Assembly: GCA_965262015.1 (NCBI GenBank)
Contig: OZ253494.1
Span: 1,426,001-1,490,000, forward strand
Reading direction: 5' to 3'
DNA: 64,000 nt
Source of the DNA: G965262015 sp965262015
GTDB taxonomy: Bacteria > Spirochaetota > Leptospiria > Turneriellales > CBDBES01
Shown here in pieces: positions 44,930-53,432 of the stretch. The notes beneath the pieces were generated by a model. It ran no database searches. It saw nothing but the letters and a program-made list of their open reading frames with translations, and had not been told where the DNA came from. Positions within the stretch are counted from its first letter, which is position 1. Every line of letters starts with the position of its first letter. The position numbers were made by a program, and so were the translations under genes.

Positions 44930-46298
44930 TTATACGGTTATTGGCTCGGGGCCAGGTGGGTATGTATCTGCTATTCGTGCTGCTCAACTTGGTTTAAAAG
45001 TTTGTTTAATTGAAAAAGCCGAACTTGGTGGGGTATGTTTAAACTGGGGCTGTATCCCAACCAAAGCTTTATTAGAATCTGCCCATTTTTATCATAAAAT
45101 TTGTTCGAAAGAATTAGGTATCTCTGGTCTAGATAACGCTAAACCACAGCTTAAGCAAATGGTTGCCAACTCTAGGAAGACTGTGAAGCAACTCACAAGA
45201 GGTATTGATGTACTCTTGAAGAAGCATGGTATTCACTTGGTGGAAGGGGAAGGCTATGTTGAATCTTCTGATACAGTTATTATTAAGAATAAAAATCAAC
45301 AGGTGAAAACAGAATATCTTTGTCTTGCAACGGGAGCTATACCTAGGGAATTTCCTGGCCATCCATTTTCTAAGCATATACTAAATGCAAAAGAAAGTAT
45401 GTTGCTTGAGGATATTCCCAAGAGTTTACTTGTAGTTGGTGCTGGTGCAATAGGTTGTGAGTTTGCTGATCTATTTGCTTCGTTAGGTACGCAAGTAACC
45501 ATTGTAGAGTCAGCACAAGTCTTATTGCCATCTGAAGATCATTATTTAGGTACACAATTAGAACGCTATTTCTCTGAAAAGAAGATTACAGTCTACTGTA
45601 GTAGTTCAGTCACTTCACTAAAAGAATCTAGTAAAGATGTACATGCTATTATACAAACGCAAGACGGTTCCAAAGAACTCAAATGTGATAAAGTTTTAGT
45701 TGCAATTGGTATTCATGTTAACATAGATAATATTAATACAAAGAATATCAATATTCCCATTGATAATCATTTAATTGACACAGATGAATTTGGAGCTGTC
45801 AAGGGCTTAGACAATGTATTTGCTATAGGGGACATTACCCATGGTAAACAATTGGCACATAAGGCTTCTAGGCAAGGTATTATAGTAGCCGAAAAAATTG
45901 CTAATCAAGATCCCCAACCTTTAACTATCTCACATATACCTTCTTGTATTTATACTTCACCACAGATCGCATCAGTGGGCTACACTGAACAAGAATTAAA
46001 AAAGAGCGGTATACCATATGTAGTTGGTACTTTCCCTTTTAGTGCGTCTGGTAAGGCTATTGCTAGTGGATATATGGTTGGTGGGCTACGACATTATATT
46101 AAACCAAGTACGCATGAAATTTTGGGAGCTCACTATATTGGTGAGAATGTAACAGAACTGATTAGTAATATTGTTTTAACCCAAACAGCAGAACTCACGA
46201 TGGATGAAATCCAACATAGTATATTCCCTCATCCAACTTTATCCGAAGGAATACTAGAAAGCCTACATAATGCTTTTAATGTAAGTATTCATGTATAG
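44910..46298 (+). CDS. lpd: Dihydrolipoamide dehydrogenase
   Basis: E3 of pyruvate and 2-oxoglutarate dehydrogenase complexes, reoxidising dihydrolipoamide with FAD and NAD. The 462-residue protein has the FAD loop GSGPGGYVSAIRAAQLG and the redox disulfide GGVCLNWGCIPTK. The NAD loop is VVGAGAIGCEFADLFASLG, and the C-terminal His-Glu pair is in HPTLSEGI. It overlaps comEC by 20 bases and converges with rnc, their ends overlapping by 10 bases. pdhB is at 9009, so complex genes are scattered. Confidence 0.95.
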   Translation: MKTVYYDYTVIGSGPGGYVSAIRAAQLGLKVCLIEKAELGGVCLNWGCIPTKALLESAHFYHKICSKELGISGLDNAKPQLKQMVANSRKTVKQLTRGIDVLLKKHGIHLVEGEGYVESSDTVIIKNKNQQVKTEYLCLATGAIPREFPGHPFSKHILNAKESMLLEDIPKSLLVVGAGAIGCEFADLFASLGTQVTIVESAQVLLPSEDHYLGTQLERYFSEKKITVYCSSSVTSLKESSKDVHAIIQTQDGSKELKCDKVLVAIGIHVNIDNINTKNINIPIDNHLIDTDEFGAVKGLDNVFAIGDITHGKQLAHKASRQGIIVAEKIANQDPQPLTISHIPSCIYTSPQIASVGYTEQELKKSGIPYVVGTFPFSASGKAIASGYMVGGLRHYIKPSTHEILGAHYIGENVTELISNIVLTQTAELTMDEIQHSIFPHPTLSEGILESLHNAFNVSIHV

Positions 46299-47032
46299 TT
46301 TATTTTCTCAAAGAGTATATTATTCTTTTTAATATAGTTTGCAGCCGCACTTCGTTCCGCCATTTTTTTATTATTACCTTGTCCCACAGAAACCCGTTTA
46401 CCTTGTATGAGTAATATTATAGTGTATTGCTTAGCATGTTCTGGACCTTTCATAGAAATAACCTGATATTCAGGTGTTGATTTAAATGTTTTGAATATGT
46501 ATGTATGTAATATTGATTTATAATCCTGGCTATGAAGTGCAATTTTAGATTTATTTAAGTAAGGTTGCCATAATGTTAAAATAAAATCACCACAAATATC
46601 TAGCCCACGTAATAAAAAAATAGCACCAATTAATGCCTCTAAAGCATCAGCTATATTGGAGTTTTTCATTTTACCTTGAGTTTGTGATTCTCCTTTACCC
46701 ATTTTAAGCAAAGACCCTAAGTGAATATTTTTACCGATTTCAGCTAATGTGGGTTGGCATACTGCTTGTGCTTTTTGTTTGCTCAGATTCCCTTCTCCAT
46801 CACTGGGATAGTGAAGATAAAAATAGTGGCCTACCACTAACCCTAAAACAGCATCTCCTAAGAACTCTAGCCTTTGATTGTAGTGGTTCTTGTTAGGTGC
46901 GTGACTCACCTTATTTTTTTCATTTGCATAACTTTTATGAGTCAGTGCAATATCAATGAGTTGAACATCAGCTACCTTTACCCCGTAATTCAACAGAAAA
47001 TTATGGAGTAATTGCTCCCTCTCGTTATTCAC
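46289..47032 (-). CDS. rnc: Ribonuclease III
   Basis: Cleaves double-stranded RNA in rRNA maturation. The 247-residue protein has the signature NQRLEFLGDAVLGLVVGHY, with the metal-binding Glu and Asp. NSNIADALEALIGAIFLLRG supplies the second metal site. A C-terminal double-stranded RNA binding domain ends GQGNNKKMAERSAAANYIKK. It follows acpP on the same strand, as in many bacteria, but a strong palindromic terminator lies between them (47088-47113). It converges with lpd, ends overlapping by 10 bases. Confidence 0.95.
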   Translation of the reverse strand: MNNEREQLLHNFLLNYGVKVADVQLIDIALTHKSYANEKNKVSHAPNKNHYNQRLEFLGDAVLGLVVGHYFYLHYPSDGEGNLSKQKAQAVCQPTLAEIGKNIHLGSLLKMGKGESQTQGKMKNSNIADALEALIGAIFLLRGLDICGDFILTLWQPYLNKSKIALHSQDYKSILHTYIFKTFKSTPEYQVISMKGPEHAKQYTIILLIQGKRVSVGQGNNKKMAERSAAANYIKKNNILFEKINYT

Positions 47033-47087
47033 TATAATTGAAAATTTGAACTCAACTCAGTCCAAGATATGACCCTTAAAAACAAAA

Positions 47088-47113
47088 CAGTACAGAGATA
47101 TCTCTGTACTGTA
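47088..47113 (-). terminator. Rho-independent terminator of acpP
   Basis: A perfect 26-nt palindrome, ACAGTACAGAGA followed by its mirror TCTCTGTACTGT. On the minus strand it is followed by TTTTGTTTTT, the classic stem plus T-tract. It lies between acpP and rnc and would stop acpP transcripts; partial read-through could still feed rnc. Confidence 0.8.
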
Positions 47114-47177
47114 ATTTAAAAGAAACATAATACCCTAAAATTTAAGGTAAGTTCTTAATCCAGTAACACTAAAATTA

Positions 47178-47420
47178 CTAGCTGCCAGATCCGTGCTCGT
47201 CAATATATTTAAGCACGTCACCAACGGTTTGAATTTTTTCGGCATCTTCATCAGGAATTTCTAAGCCATATTCCTCTTCAAGCTGCATAACCAATTCTAC
47301 TGTATCAAGTGAATCAGCCCCTAAGTCATCAATAAAATGAGACTCTTGAGTGACTTCATTAACATCAACACCTAACTGCTCAGCAACTACCTTTTTTAAC
47401 TTTTCAAGTTTTTCAGACAT
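47178..47420 (-). CDS. acpP: Acyl carrier protein
   Basis: The main fatty-acid carrier. The 80-residue protein is acidic with the classical attachment motif LGADSLDTVELVM, where Ser37 takes the phosphopantetheine arm. LEEEYGLEIPDEDAEKI follows. The ATG is preceded by an excellent AAGGGGG ribosome binding site. It is transcribed alone, with a terminator downstream. Its upstream region carries an inverted repeat and an element shared with the second ACP gene. The phosphopantetheinyl transferase at 5210 is its likely activator. Confidence 0.95.
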   Translation of the reverse strand: MSEKLEKLKKVVAEQLGVDVNEVTQESHFIDDLGADSLDTVELVMQLEEEYGLEIPDEDAEKIQTVGDVLKYIDEHGSGS

Positions 47421-47510
47421 ATATATGCCCCCTTACTAAATTTTATTTTGTCTATAATGCTATTAGATAATAGACCACACAATCCTTCATTTAAGACAAA
47501 TGGAAATCAT

Positions 47511-47536
47511 CACACAAATAATTCCTTATTTGTGTG
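47511..47536 (-). promoter_or_regulatory. 11-bp inverted repeat in the acpP leader
   Basis: CACACAAATAA pairs perfectly with TTATTTGTGTG around a 4-nt loop. It lies between the TTGAC box at 47560 and the acpP start, in the untranslated leader if that box is the promoter. It could be an operator for a dimeric repressor or an RNA hairpin. Confidence 0.5.
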
Positions 47537-47559
47537 AACAATATAACTTATTGCAAATA

Positions 47560-47603
47560 GTCAATAAAATTTTGTAAGTTTGTGTGAAACCCATCGGAGA
47601 TAT
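47560..47603 (-). promoter_or_regulatory. Shared ACP upstream element, copy 2
   Basis: Minus-strand ATATCTCCGATGGGTTTCAC, then ACAAACTTACAAAA, six bases, and TTGAC. It is nearly identical to the element upstream of the second ACP gene at 31845, with the same spacing to TTGAC. The acpP start lies 140 bases further. This is the strongest evidence in the window of a common regulator or promoter for lipid carrier genes. Confidence 0.6.
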
Positions 47604-47654
47604 CCAACATAAATTTAATTTTACATATTAGAGTAATATTTTATACCTGCACAG

Positions 47655-47897
47655 ATGGCGATAGTTATTAAAATCTTTTTTGTGATGTTTATTACTTACC
47701 TAAAAGCTGGTGTTCTGTTTTACATTGGTTTCATTATATTTGGTTTGCCTAGAGTTGATCGCATTGCACAAAATTCGGGGTTATTATTTAAGATGATTCT
47801 GTTTCCTGGAGTATGTTTTTTATGGCCAGTATTGTTTTTCAAGTGGATTAAGGGTGATTCTCGTTTATATGTTGCTTACGATGATGATGATGACTAA
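47655..47897 (+). CDS. Small membrane protein, 80 aa, first gene of redox cluster
   Basis: An unrecognised protein with two hydrophobic segments (about residues 5-30 and 44-63) separated by a short FGLPRVDRIAQNSG loop. An acidic tail of five Asp closes it (YVAYDDDDD). Its start follows an AT-rich region downstream of the divergent acpP promoter. It ends 9 bases before the next gene, so it is probably the first gene of the 47655-50240 operon. The tail could bind metal or a partner, but that is a guess. Confidence 0.65.
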   Translation: MAIVIKIFFVMFITYLKAGVLFYIGFIIFGLPRVDRIAQNSGLLFKMILFPGVCFLWPVLFFKWIKGDSRLYVAYDDDDD

Positions 47898-47906
47898 GTA
47901 AAATAT

Positions 47907-48419
47907 ATGGTACGCTCTCTTCGTATAAGTCATCTCAAGATATTTTATGTTTTGGGCTGTGTTTTACCCTTGCTATTTGTATTGGGTATTGCCTTAAGGT
48001 ACAATACGTATTTTAATCATAATTATATTTCTAAAGAACATGAACAAGCAGTGAAGCAGTTCCAGACTGTGGTCATTTCTCGTTTATTTGATAGTAAAAA
48101 CAATCAGATATGGTTAGAGATACGAAAACATAATAAGCAGAAAAGTATTAAAAACTTACAGATCATACTAAAACCTCTACAAGCTTATAAAAAACCTGAT
48201 ATACTAGTGTATTTATCTCAGATATCCCCTGAATCTATTACAAATTTTAACCCACAGGATAAATTTTATTTGGGTGATCTGCAAGAACAAGAAAAAAATA
48301 TCTATATTCTGACCAATAGCCACCAATATATGCGTAAACCAACGTATTTTATTTTTTATAGCACGGTATTTAGACAGGTAGTAGATTATTTCTTATTAGA
48401 CATGAAGACACAAGAATGA
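47907..48419 (+). CDS. Single-pass membrane protein, 170 aa, redox cluster
   Basis: Unrecognised. One N-terminal membrane segment (about residues 13-28) is followed by a periplasmic-looking domain with ten or so beta strands and no cysteines. It lies between the 80-residue protein and the Rieske fusion, 9 and 4 bases away, so it is part of the same operon. It may be an assembly or subunit protein of a small redox complex; this is inferred from position only. Confidence 0.65.
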   Translation: MVRSLRISHLKIFYVLGCVLPLLFVLGIALRYNTYFNHNYISKEHEQAVKQFQTVVISRLFDSKNNQIWLEIRKHNKQKSIKNLQIILKPLQAYKKPDILVYLSQISPESITNFNPQDKFYLGDLQEQEKNIYILTNSHQYMRKPTYFIFYSTVFRQVVDYFLLDMKTQE

Positions 48420-48423
48420 TATA

Positions 48424-49446
48424 ATGAATATAAGTTATCAACCTGTATTATGGAATCGGCAAAAATTATGGTATGACACCATATTAATATTAAGCGTTGT
48501 TTCGTATTTAGTTGCGTACATACTAGTTGGTGGGTGGTTAGACCCTAATATTACGCTAATAAGTTTGCGTATGCGTGCCTTGGGCTCGGCTTCTTTCATC
48601 CTTTTACACTTTATCTTGTCTATTGGGCCTTTAAGTAGGCTTGATACACGTTTTTTACCTTTACTTTACAATAGACGGCATGCAGGCGTGGTGTTATGTA
48701 TTTTAGGTTGTATCCATGCTTATTATGTGGTTATAGAATACCATAAATGGGGTAAACTAGAACCATATATCAATTTATTTTTAGGGAATCTTGATTATAT
48801 CGCTTTTACACAATTTCCTTTTCAAGTTCTAGGCCTAATGGCTTTACTGATTTTTATAATTATGGCACTTACTAGCCATGATTTCTGGCTAAAAAATCTG
48901 ACGCCATTGATTTTTAAAAAAATTCATATGTTTATTTATTTAGCTTACGCTCTTATTGTACTACATGTACTTTTGGGTCCATTACAATTTGAAACTAGTT
49001 ACATCTTGATTGGGCTAACCTTTATAGGGATGGTATGGATATTAGGCTTACATTTATTAGTGGCCAGGAAGGAACACCAGGTAGATAGCTCAGTATTATC
49101 ATGTACAAATCTTAGCCAGGATGGATATATACCTGTTTGTCAAGAATCTGAATTACGAGAAGATATGGTTAAAATGATTACCCTCAATGATGAGCGAATT
49201 GCACTCATGAGATACCAAAACAAAATATACGCTGTGTCTAATGTATGTCCCCATCAGAATGGCCCTTTGGGGGAAGGTAAGATTATAGATGGTTGTATTA
49301 CTTGTCCTTGGCATGGTTATCAGTTCGATGTTCAAACAGGGTTAGCACCTGCACCTTACGACGATCAGATACCAATATTTGACGTAAAAATTATAGATAC
49401 TGTGGTTTATATTAAGCCAGATGCGAGGTTCATTGTAAAATTATAA
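48424..49446 (+). CDS. Ferric-reductase-like membrane protein fused to a Rieske domain
   Basis: A 340-residue fusion. Residues 1-215 have six or seven membrane helices with paired His (RRHAGVVLCILGCIHAYY and KKIHMFIYLAYALIVLH), the haem-binding pattern of the ferric reductase transmembrane family. Residues 230-340 form a Rieske domain with Cys275 and His277 (CPHQNG) and Cys294 and His297 (CPWHGY), which hold a 2Fe-2S cluster. The likely path is electrons between membrane haem and the Rieske cluster, but donor and acceptor are unknown. It overlaps the next gene by one base. Confidence 0.82.
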   Translation: MNISYQPVLWNRQKLWYDTILILSVVSYLVAYILVGGWLDPNITLISLRMRALGSASFILLHFILSIGPLSRLDTRFLPLLYNRRHAGVVLCILGCIHAYYVVIEYHKWGKLEPYINLFLGNLDYIAFTQFPFQVLGLMALLIFIIMALTSHDFWLKNLTPLIFKKIHMFIYLAYALIVLHVLLGPLQFETSYILIGLTFIGMVWILGLHLLVARKEHQVDSSVLSCTNLSQDGYIPVCQESELREDMVKMITLNDERIALMRYQNKIYAVSNVCPHQNGPLGEGKIIDGCITCPWHGYQFDVQTGLAPAPYDDQIPIFDVKIIDTVVYIKPDARFIVKL

Positions 49447-50240
49447 TGCAAAATAAGCAAGAATTCTATTTGGGTTATGCTCATAAAATGCCTACGTCAA
49501 TACGTAAATTTATTATAAATTTACTACTTATTATATTCTGTACTATATTGTGTCTAGCTATCCTAATGGCTATTATCCATAAAAAAGGGCATACTGGTGT
49601 TTCTCATGGCCGTTCAGTTAAGCTTGAAGGAGTCGTAGTTGTTGATCCATATCCAATGTTATTGGTACAGAGAAAGGGTAGACCAGCATCAGACACTTCA
49701 AAAATTTCTCGTTATTATCTAGTACCACCTGGCAAGAAAGGATTTAGTAGTAAAATAGCCAATAAATGGCGTGAACAATATGTTGTTATTAAGGGGAAAG
49801 TTATTTATCGAGATAATCAAACCATGCTCGTTACACGTCCCAATCAAATATCTATTTTACCAGAGTATGCTTTAAAAAGAAAATATATACTTTCAATATC
49901 AACCTCAAAATCACTAGGAATGCATACTATAGAAGGTGAGATTATGGATAGTAAATGTTATTTAGGGCAAATGCAACCAGGCGCTGGTAAAACTCATCGT
50001 TCTTGTGCTACGCTGTGTATACGTGGTGGTTTGCCTGCTTTATTTGTAGCATATTTTCAGAATACAGATCAAAAAAAGCACTATTTTGTTCTTGTGTCTG
50101 GTACAGATACTATTATTAATAAAGATATTTTACCACTAGTCGCTGTGCCAGTAAAAGTGAAAGGTGAAATAATTCAAAAAGATAATTTATATTTTTTTAA
50201 AACTAATATTACTGATTATCATAGAGTATCTAGTTTCTAG
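49446..50240 (+). CDS. Membrane-anchored protein with a DSKC/H/C/C metal-binding-like motif
   Basis: 264 residues with one N-terminal membrane anchor (about residues 22-44), then a soluble domain. Residues 168-200 read DSKCYLGQMQPGAGKTHRSC, then ATLCIRGGLP. Cys171, His184, Cys187 and Cys191 could bind metal or a cofactor. I have seen similar motif strings in uncharacterised proteins next to Rieske or haem proteins, but I cannot name a family. It overlaps the Rieske fusion by one base and ends the cluster. The position strongly suggests it is a partner of that protein. Confidence 0.72.
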   Translation: MQNKQEFYLGYAHKMPTSIRKFIINLLLIIFCTILCLAILMAIIHKKGHTGVSHGRSVKLEGVVVVDPYPMLLVQRKGRPASDTSKISRYYLVPPGKKGFSSKIANKWREQYVVIKGKVIYRDNQTMLVTRPNQISILPEYALKRKYILSISTSKSLGMHTIEGEIMDSKCYLGQMQPGAGKTHRSCATLCIRGGLPALFVAYFQNTDQKKHYFVLVSGTDTIINKDILPLVAVPVKVKGEIIQKDNLYFFKTNITDYHRVSSF

Positions 50241-50264
50241 TGCATGTAATCCTACTTTAATCCT

Positions 50265-51197
50265 ATGCCTATGGGATATAAGCAATCTATCTTATCTGCT
50301 GAGCAGTTTGATAGGGCTGTTCTAGATGATTTAATTAATCTTACTCGTAAGATTGAACAACGGTTAAAGTTACAAAAAAATATACCTCTTCTTAAGGATA
50401 ATATTTTAGCTTCTCTCTTTTTTGAAGCATCAACCCGTACCCGATTGTCTTTTGAAACGGCTATGATTAAACTAGGTGGGAAAGTAATCACATCAGTTGG
50501 CTTTCAATTTTCTTCTATCTCTAAAGGGGAAACTCTGTATGATACACTTAAAATGATTGAAGCTTATGCTGATGTTTGTGTTATTCGACATCCCAAAGAA
50601 GGTGTTTCTGAATTAGCAGCAAAGAATATTAGTATACCTGTTATTAATGCAGGTGACGGTATAGGAGAACACCCTACCCAGGCCCTTTTAGATTTATATA
50701 CAATAGATCACTCAAAAAATATATGTTCTCATAGACTAAAAATTGCTTTTATGGGAGATATTAAATATGGTCGTACAATCCATTCTCTTTATAAGTTATT
50801 ATTACATTATAATATCGAGTTTGTCTTTGTTAGTCCATCAGAGTTAAAATTACCTAAAGCAGATCGTATTAAGTTACAACAAACGGGTATCACATTTGAT
50901 GAAACAGAGGATATCAAGAAGATATATGATGCAGATGTTATTTATATTACAAGGATACAACAAGAAAGATTTGCAGATCAGCAAGAGTATGAAGAATATG
51001 CAGGCTATTATATATTTGATAAATCTGTACTGGACAGATGTAAAAGAGATGTGATTATTATGCACCCACTACCAAGAGTTAAAGAACTAAGTACAGATAT
51101 TGATTCCACTAACAACGCTGTTTACTTCAATCAAGCACAATATGGTGTTTATATGCGTATGGCACTTTTATTAAGTGTAATGGGTAAATCATTATAG
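50265..51197 (+). CDS. pyrB: Aspartate carbamoyltransferase catalytic subunit
   Basis: Second step of pyrimidine synthesis. The 310-residue protein carries the carbamoyl-phosphate motif FFEASTRTRLSFETAM and the aspartate loop with HPTQALLDLYTI and HPLPRVKELS. Length is standard. The start may be the ATG at 50265 or the one two codons on. It stands 24 bases after the redox cluster, without evident function link. The regulatory pyrI is absent here. Nothing notable is seen in the 151-base gap after it. Confidence 0.94.
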   Translation: MPMGYKQSILSAEQFDRAVLDDLINLTRKIEQRLKLQKNIPLLKDNILASLFFEASTRTRLSFETAMIKLGGKVITSVGFQFSSISKGETLYDTLKMIEAYADVCVIRHPKEGVSELAAKNISIPVINAGDGIGEHPTQALLDLYTIDHSKNICSHRLKIAFMGDIKYGRTIHSLYKLLLHYNIEFVFVSPSELKLPKADRIKLQQTGITFDETEDIKKIYDADVIYITRIQQERFADQQEYEEYAGYYIFDKSVLDRCKRDVIIMHPLPRVKELSTDIDSTNNAVYFNQAQYGVYMRMALLLSVMGKSL

Positions 51198-51348
51198 AAA
51201 TTATTCCCTATGTGTCGTAAGAGTGTCTTTAAAAGTAATAGTTGCTTCAAATAACAAAAAACTTGTAAAAATAACACTAAATTTCCTAGAAAAGATATAA
51301 AAACTCTTTACATACCCTTGGTTTTTCTACATCGGTCCTGCGGAACCT

Positions 51349-52221
51349 ATGTTTTATTCTATTACGTCATCTAATATTGTGTCACGACAGTGTCGAAATT
51401 GGGCCATATATTTATTATGTCTAATATGTCTTCCGTCTCTATCCTGGTCTCAGGACAAGAAAACAACCTTGAGTCAAGATAATGTTCAAAACGATCAAAA
51501 TATCGAAGAACAAGAAAATCCAGAGAATATAGAAGAGAGTGAGGATAATACTTTAGCAGAAGCTGGAAAATTGCATATAGGGGAAGATCCCACTGTCTTT
51601 ATCCTAATTGCTTTATTTCTTCTAGCGGTAGTGGTAGCAGTGGACCGGATAGTGCTTCTTGTCAAAGAAAAAGGCTCAAATGTAGAGCTAGCAGACCTAA
51701 TTATTAATAACTTAAAAAAGATGCCGTATAATGTGGATCATATCCTTTCTGAAATTAATAAAGGTGGGTATGGTACAGAAGGTAAGATTATATTTAAAAC
51801 TTTAATGGGATGGGAACATGGTGAAGTAGTCATGAAAGAGTTTGCTCAAGCTGCCTTGATTGCAGAAAAAAGAAAGCTTGAAAAGCGGTTAGTAATTTTA
51901 GCGACGTTGGGCAACAATACGCCATTCATTGGTTTATTAGGTACAGTACTCGGTATTATGAAAGCTTTCAGAGATCTGGCTCTTATGGGTGATGCTGGTC
52001 CTGCTGTTGTTATGAGAGGTATCTCTGAAGCTCTAATTGCAACAGCCTTTGGTCTGGGTGTTGCTATACCATGTGTTATTGCAAATAATGCCATAGGTAA
52101 AATTGTAAGAGTTAAACTTTCTAATGCAGAAGAAATGGTCAATTTAATATGTGGCTTTTGTGTAGCGAAGTCAACTGGTAAAGCATGGCACGAATTACCC
52201 CAACCCACAGAGAGAACTTAA
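51349..52221 (+). CDS. exbB: ExbB-type proton channel protein with periplasmic N-terminal extension
   Basis: A 290-residue ExbB. It has a cleavable-looking signal (about residues 18-34, ending SLSWSQ), then an acidic, low-complexity periplasmic segment (about 35-75, many Gln, Asn and Glu). The core follows with three membrane segments and GNNTPFIGLLGTVLGIMKAF. The extra N-terminal segment occurs in some spirochaetal and Bacteroidetes ExbB proteins. It leads a run of exbD, tonB, receptor and lipoprotein genes, so its job is to drive outer-membrane import. A shorter ExbB is encoded at 30783. Confidence 0.88.
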   Translation: MFYSITSSNIVSRQCRNWAIYLLCLICLPSLSWSQDKKTTLSQDNVQNDQNIEEQENPENIEESEDNTLAEAGKLHIGEDPTVFILIALFLLAVVVAVDRIVLLVKEKGSNVELADLIINNLKKMPYNVDHILSEINKGGYGTEGKIIFKTLMGWEHGEVVMKEFAQAALIAEKRKLEKRLVILATLGNNTPFIGLLGTVLGIMKAFRDLALMGDAGPAVVMRGISEALIATAFGLGVAIPCVIANNAIGKIVRVKLSNAEEMVNLICGFCVAKSTGKAWHELPQPTERT

Positions 52222-52233
52222 AAATAGGTTATT

Positions 52234-52647
52234 ATGGGCATGTCAAGTGGAGGAGACGATAGCGGTAGTATAAGTGATATTAACGTAACTCCTCTAGTAG
52301 ACATTATGTTAGTATTGGTAATTATCCTCATGGTTACAGCAGAATTCACAAAATATAAAACTGTTAATATTGCGTTACCAAAGATTAAGGCAGTTGCGGT
52401 GAAACAGGAACCCCATAAGGTTATATTAACTGTGAAAATAGATGGCCGTGTTTTCTGGGGTGATAAAGTAATGGATGATATAGAACTTTTACCAGAAAGA
52501 TTAAAGCAAGAAAAGACTAGATATTCTAATATATCAGTTATTTTACGAGCAGAAAGTAAAACAGAATACCATAAATTAATGGATGTTCTGGATAGTGTAA
52601 AAAGTGCAGGTATTGCTAAAGTTGGTTTAGCAGCAGAAAAAAAATAG
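52234..52647 (+). CDS. exbD: ExbD biopolymer transport protein
   Basis: A 137-residue inner-membrane protein with a single helix. The membrane Asp is in DINVTPLVDIMLVLVIILMV, the conserved ExbD pattern, followed by a periplasmic domain ending ESKTEYHKLMDVLDSVKSAG. It is 12 bases after exbB and 30 before the TonB gene, so these three form one unit. The N terminus (MGMSSGGDDSG) is short and Gly-rich, as usual. Confidence 0.93.
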   Translation: MGMSSGGDDSGSISDINVTPLVDIMLVLVIILMVTAEFTKYKTVNIALPKIKAVAVKQEPHKVILTVKIDGRVFWGDKVMDDIELLPERLKQEKTRYSNISVILRAESKTEYHKLMDVLDSVKSAGIAKVGLAAEKK

Positions 52648-52677
52648 ATTTTAGACAATAAATAAGGAGAGTAAAAA

Positions 52678-53355
52678 ATGGTAAAGACAATACAAATCAA
52701 GATAGAGAAATATCTTAATCTAAATCAAGGTGATAATTCACTAAATTATGGCTTGCCTTGTGAAAATACATTTAGGACAGAATATGCCTCACCATGGGTA
52801 GTGAGGCATCGTACTACTATTCTATTTTTCATTTTTGCGAGTTTATCTCTTTCTGTATATGCTTTTAAATGGGATTTCCGTGCCTATTCAGATTCTGATT
52901 TAGATAGACTTGCGGTTACTGTGGGTTTAGGAGATCTAAGAAGTATTAGAAAAATTGTTAAACCTACTAGTAAAGTGCAGATTGATGAAATATTTGGAAA
53001 TCAATACGTGAAAGATCAAGATAATAAAATACAAGAAGACCCTCGTGTGGCATATGCTGTAAACCCCATTATAAATGGTGCAACAATGCCAGTGGATCTT
53101 AGTCCACATATTCAACCTAAATATAGTGCCAAAGCACGCATGGCAGGTGTTGAAGGTACCTTGATGCTAGAGATTATTGTTGCTGATGATGGTGATGTTC
53201 TTAGGGTTAAGCCTGTAGGTAAACAATTAGGTTATGGTTTAGAGAAAATGGCTGTCCTAGCTTTTAAGCAAAAGCTTTATAAACCAAGTATCAATCCTGA
53301 TGGTGACGCTATCATTGGTAAATTTTATCAGCCTGTTCGTTTTCAGCTAGATTGA
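52678..53355 (+). CDS. tonB: TonB-like energy transducer without a proline-rich linker
   Basis: 225 residues, with a single membrane segment at about 42-61 and a C-terminal TonB domain (PKYSAKARMAGVEGTLMLEI onward, ending PVRFQLD). The domain transmits proton-motive energy to outer-membrane receptors. The usual Pro-Lys or Pro-Glu rich periplasmic linker is missing, and the segment between membrane and domain is only about 80 residues. A longer, basic cytoplasmic part precedes the helix. RBS AAGGAGAG stands upstream. It directly precedes the receptor gene. Confidence 0.87.
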   Translation: MVKTIQIKIEKYLNLNQGDNSLNYGLPCENTFRTEYASPWVVRHRTTILFFIFASLSLSVYAFKWDFRAYSDSDLDRLAVTVGLGDLRSIRKIVKPTSKVQIDEIFGNQYVKDQDNKIQEDPRVAYAVNPIINGATMPVDLSPHIQPKYSAKARMAGVEGTLMLEIIVADDGDVLRVKPVGKQLGYGLEKMAVLAFKQKLYKPSINPDGDAIIGKFYQPVRFQLD

Positions 53356-53432
53356 TACAAGGTTGTGGAGAATAAACAAAGCCTTAATCCTATAGGTACA
53401 TCATAATCTATTTCAGGGCTATTACTTGTAGT

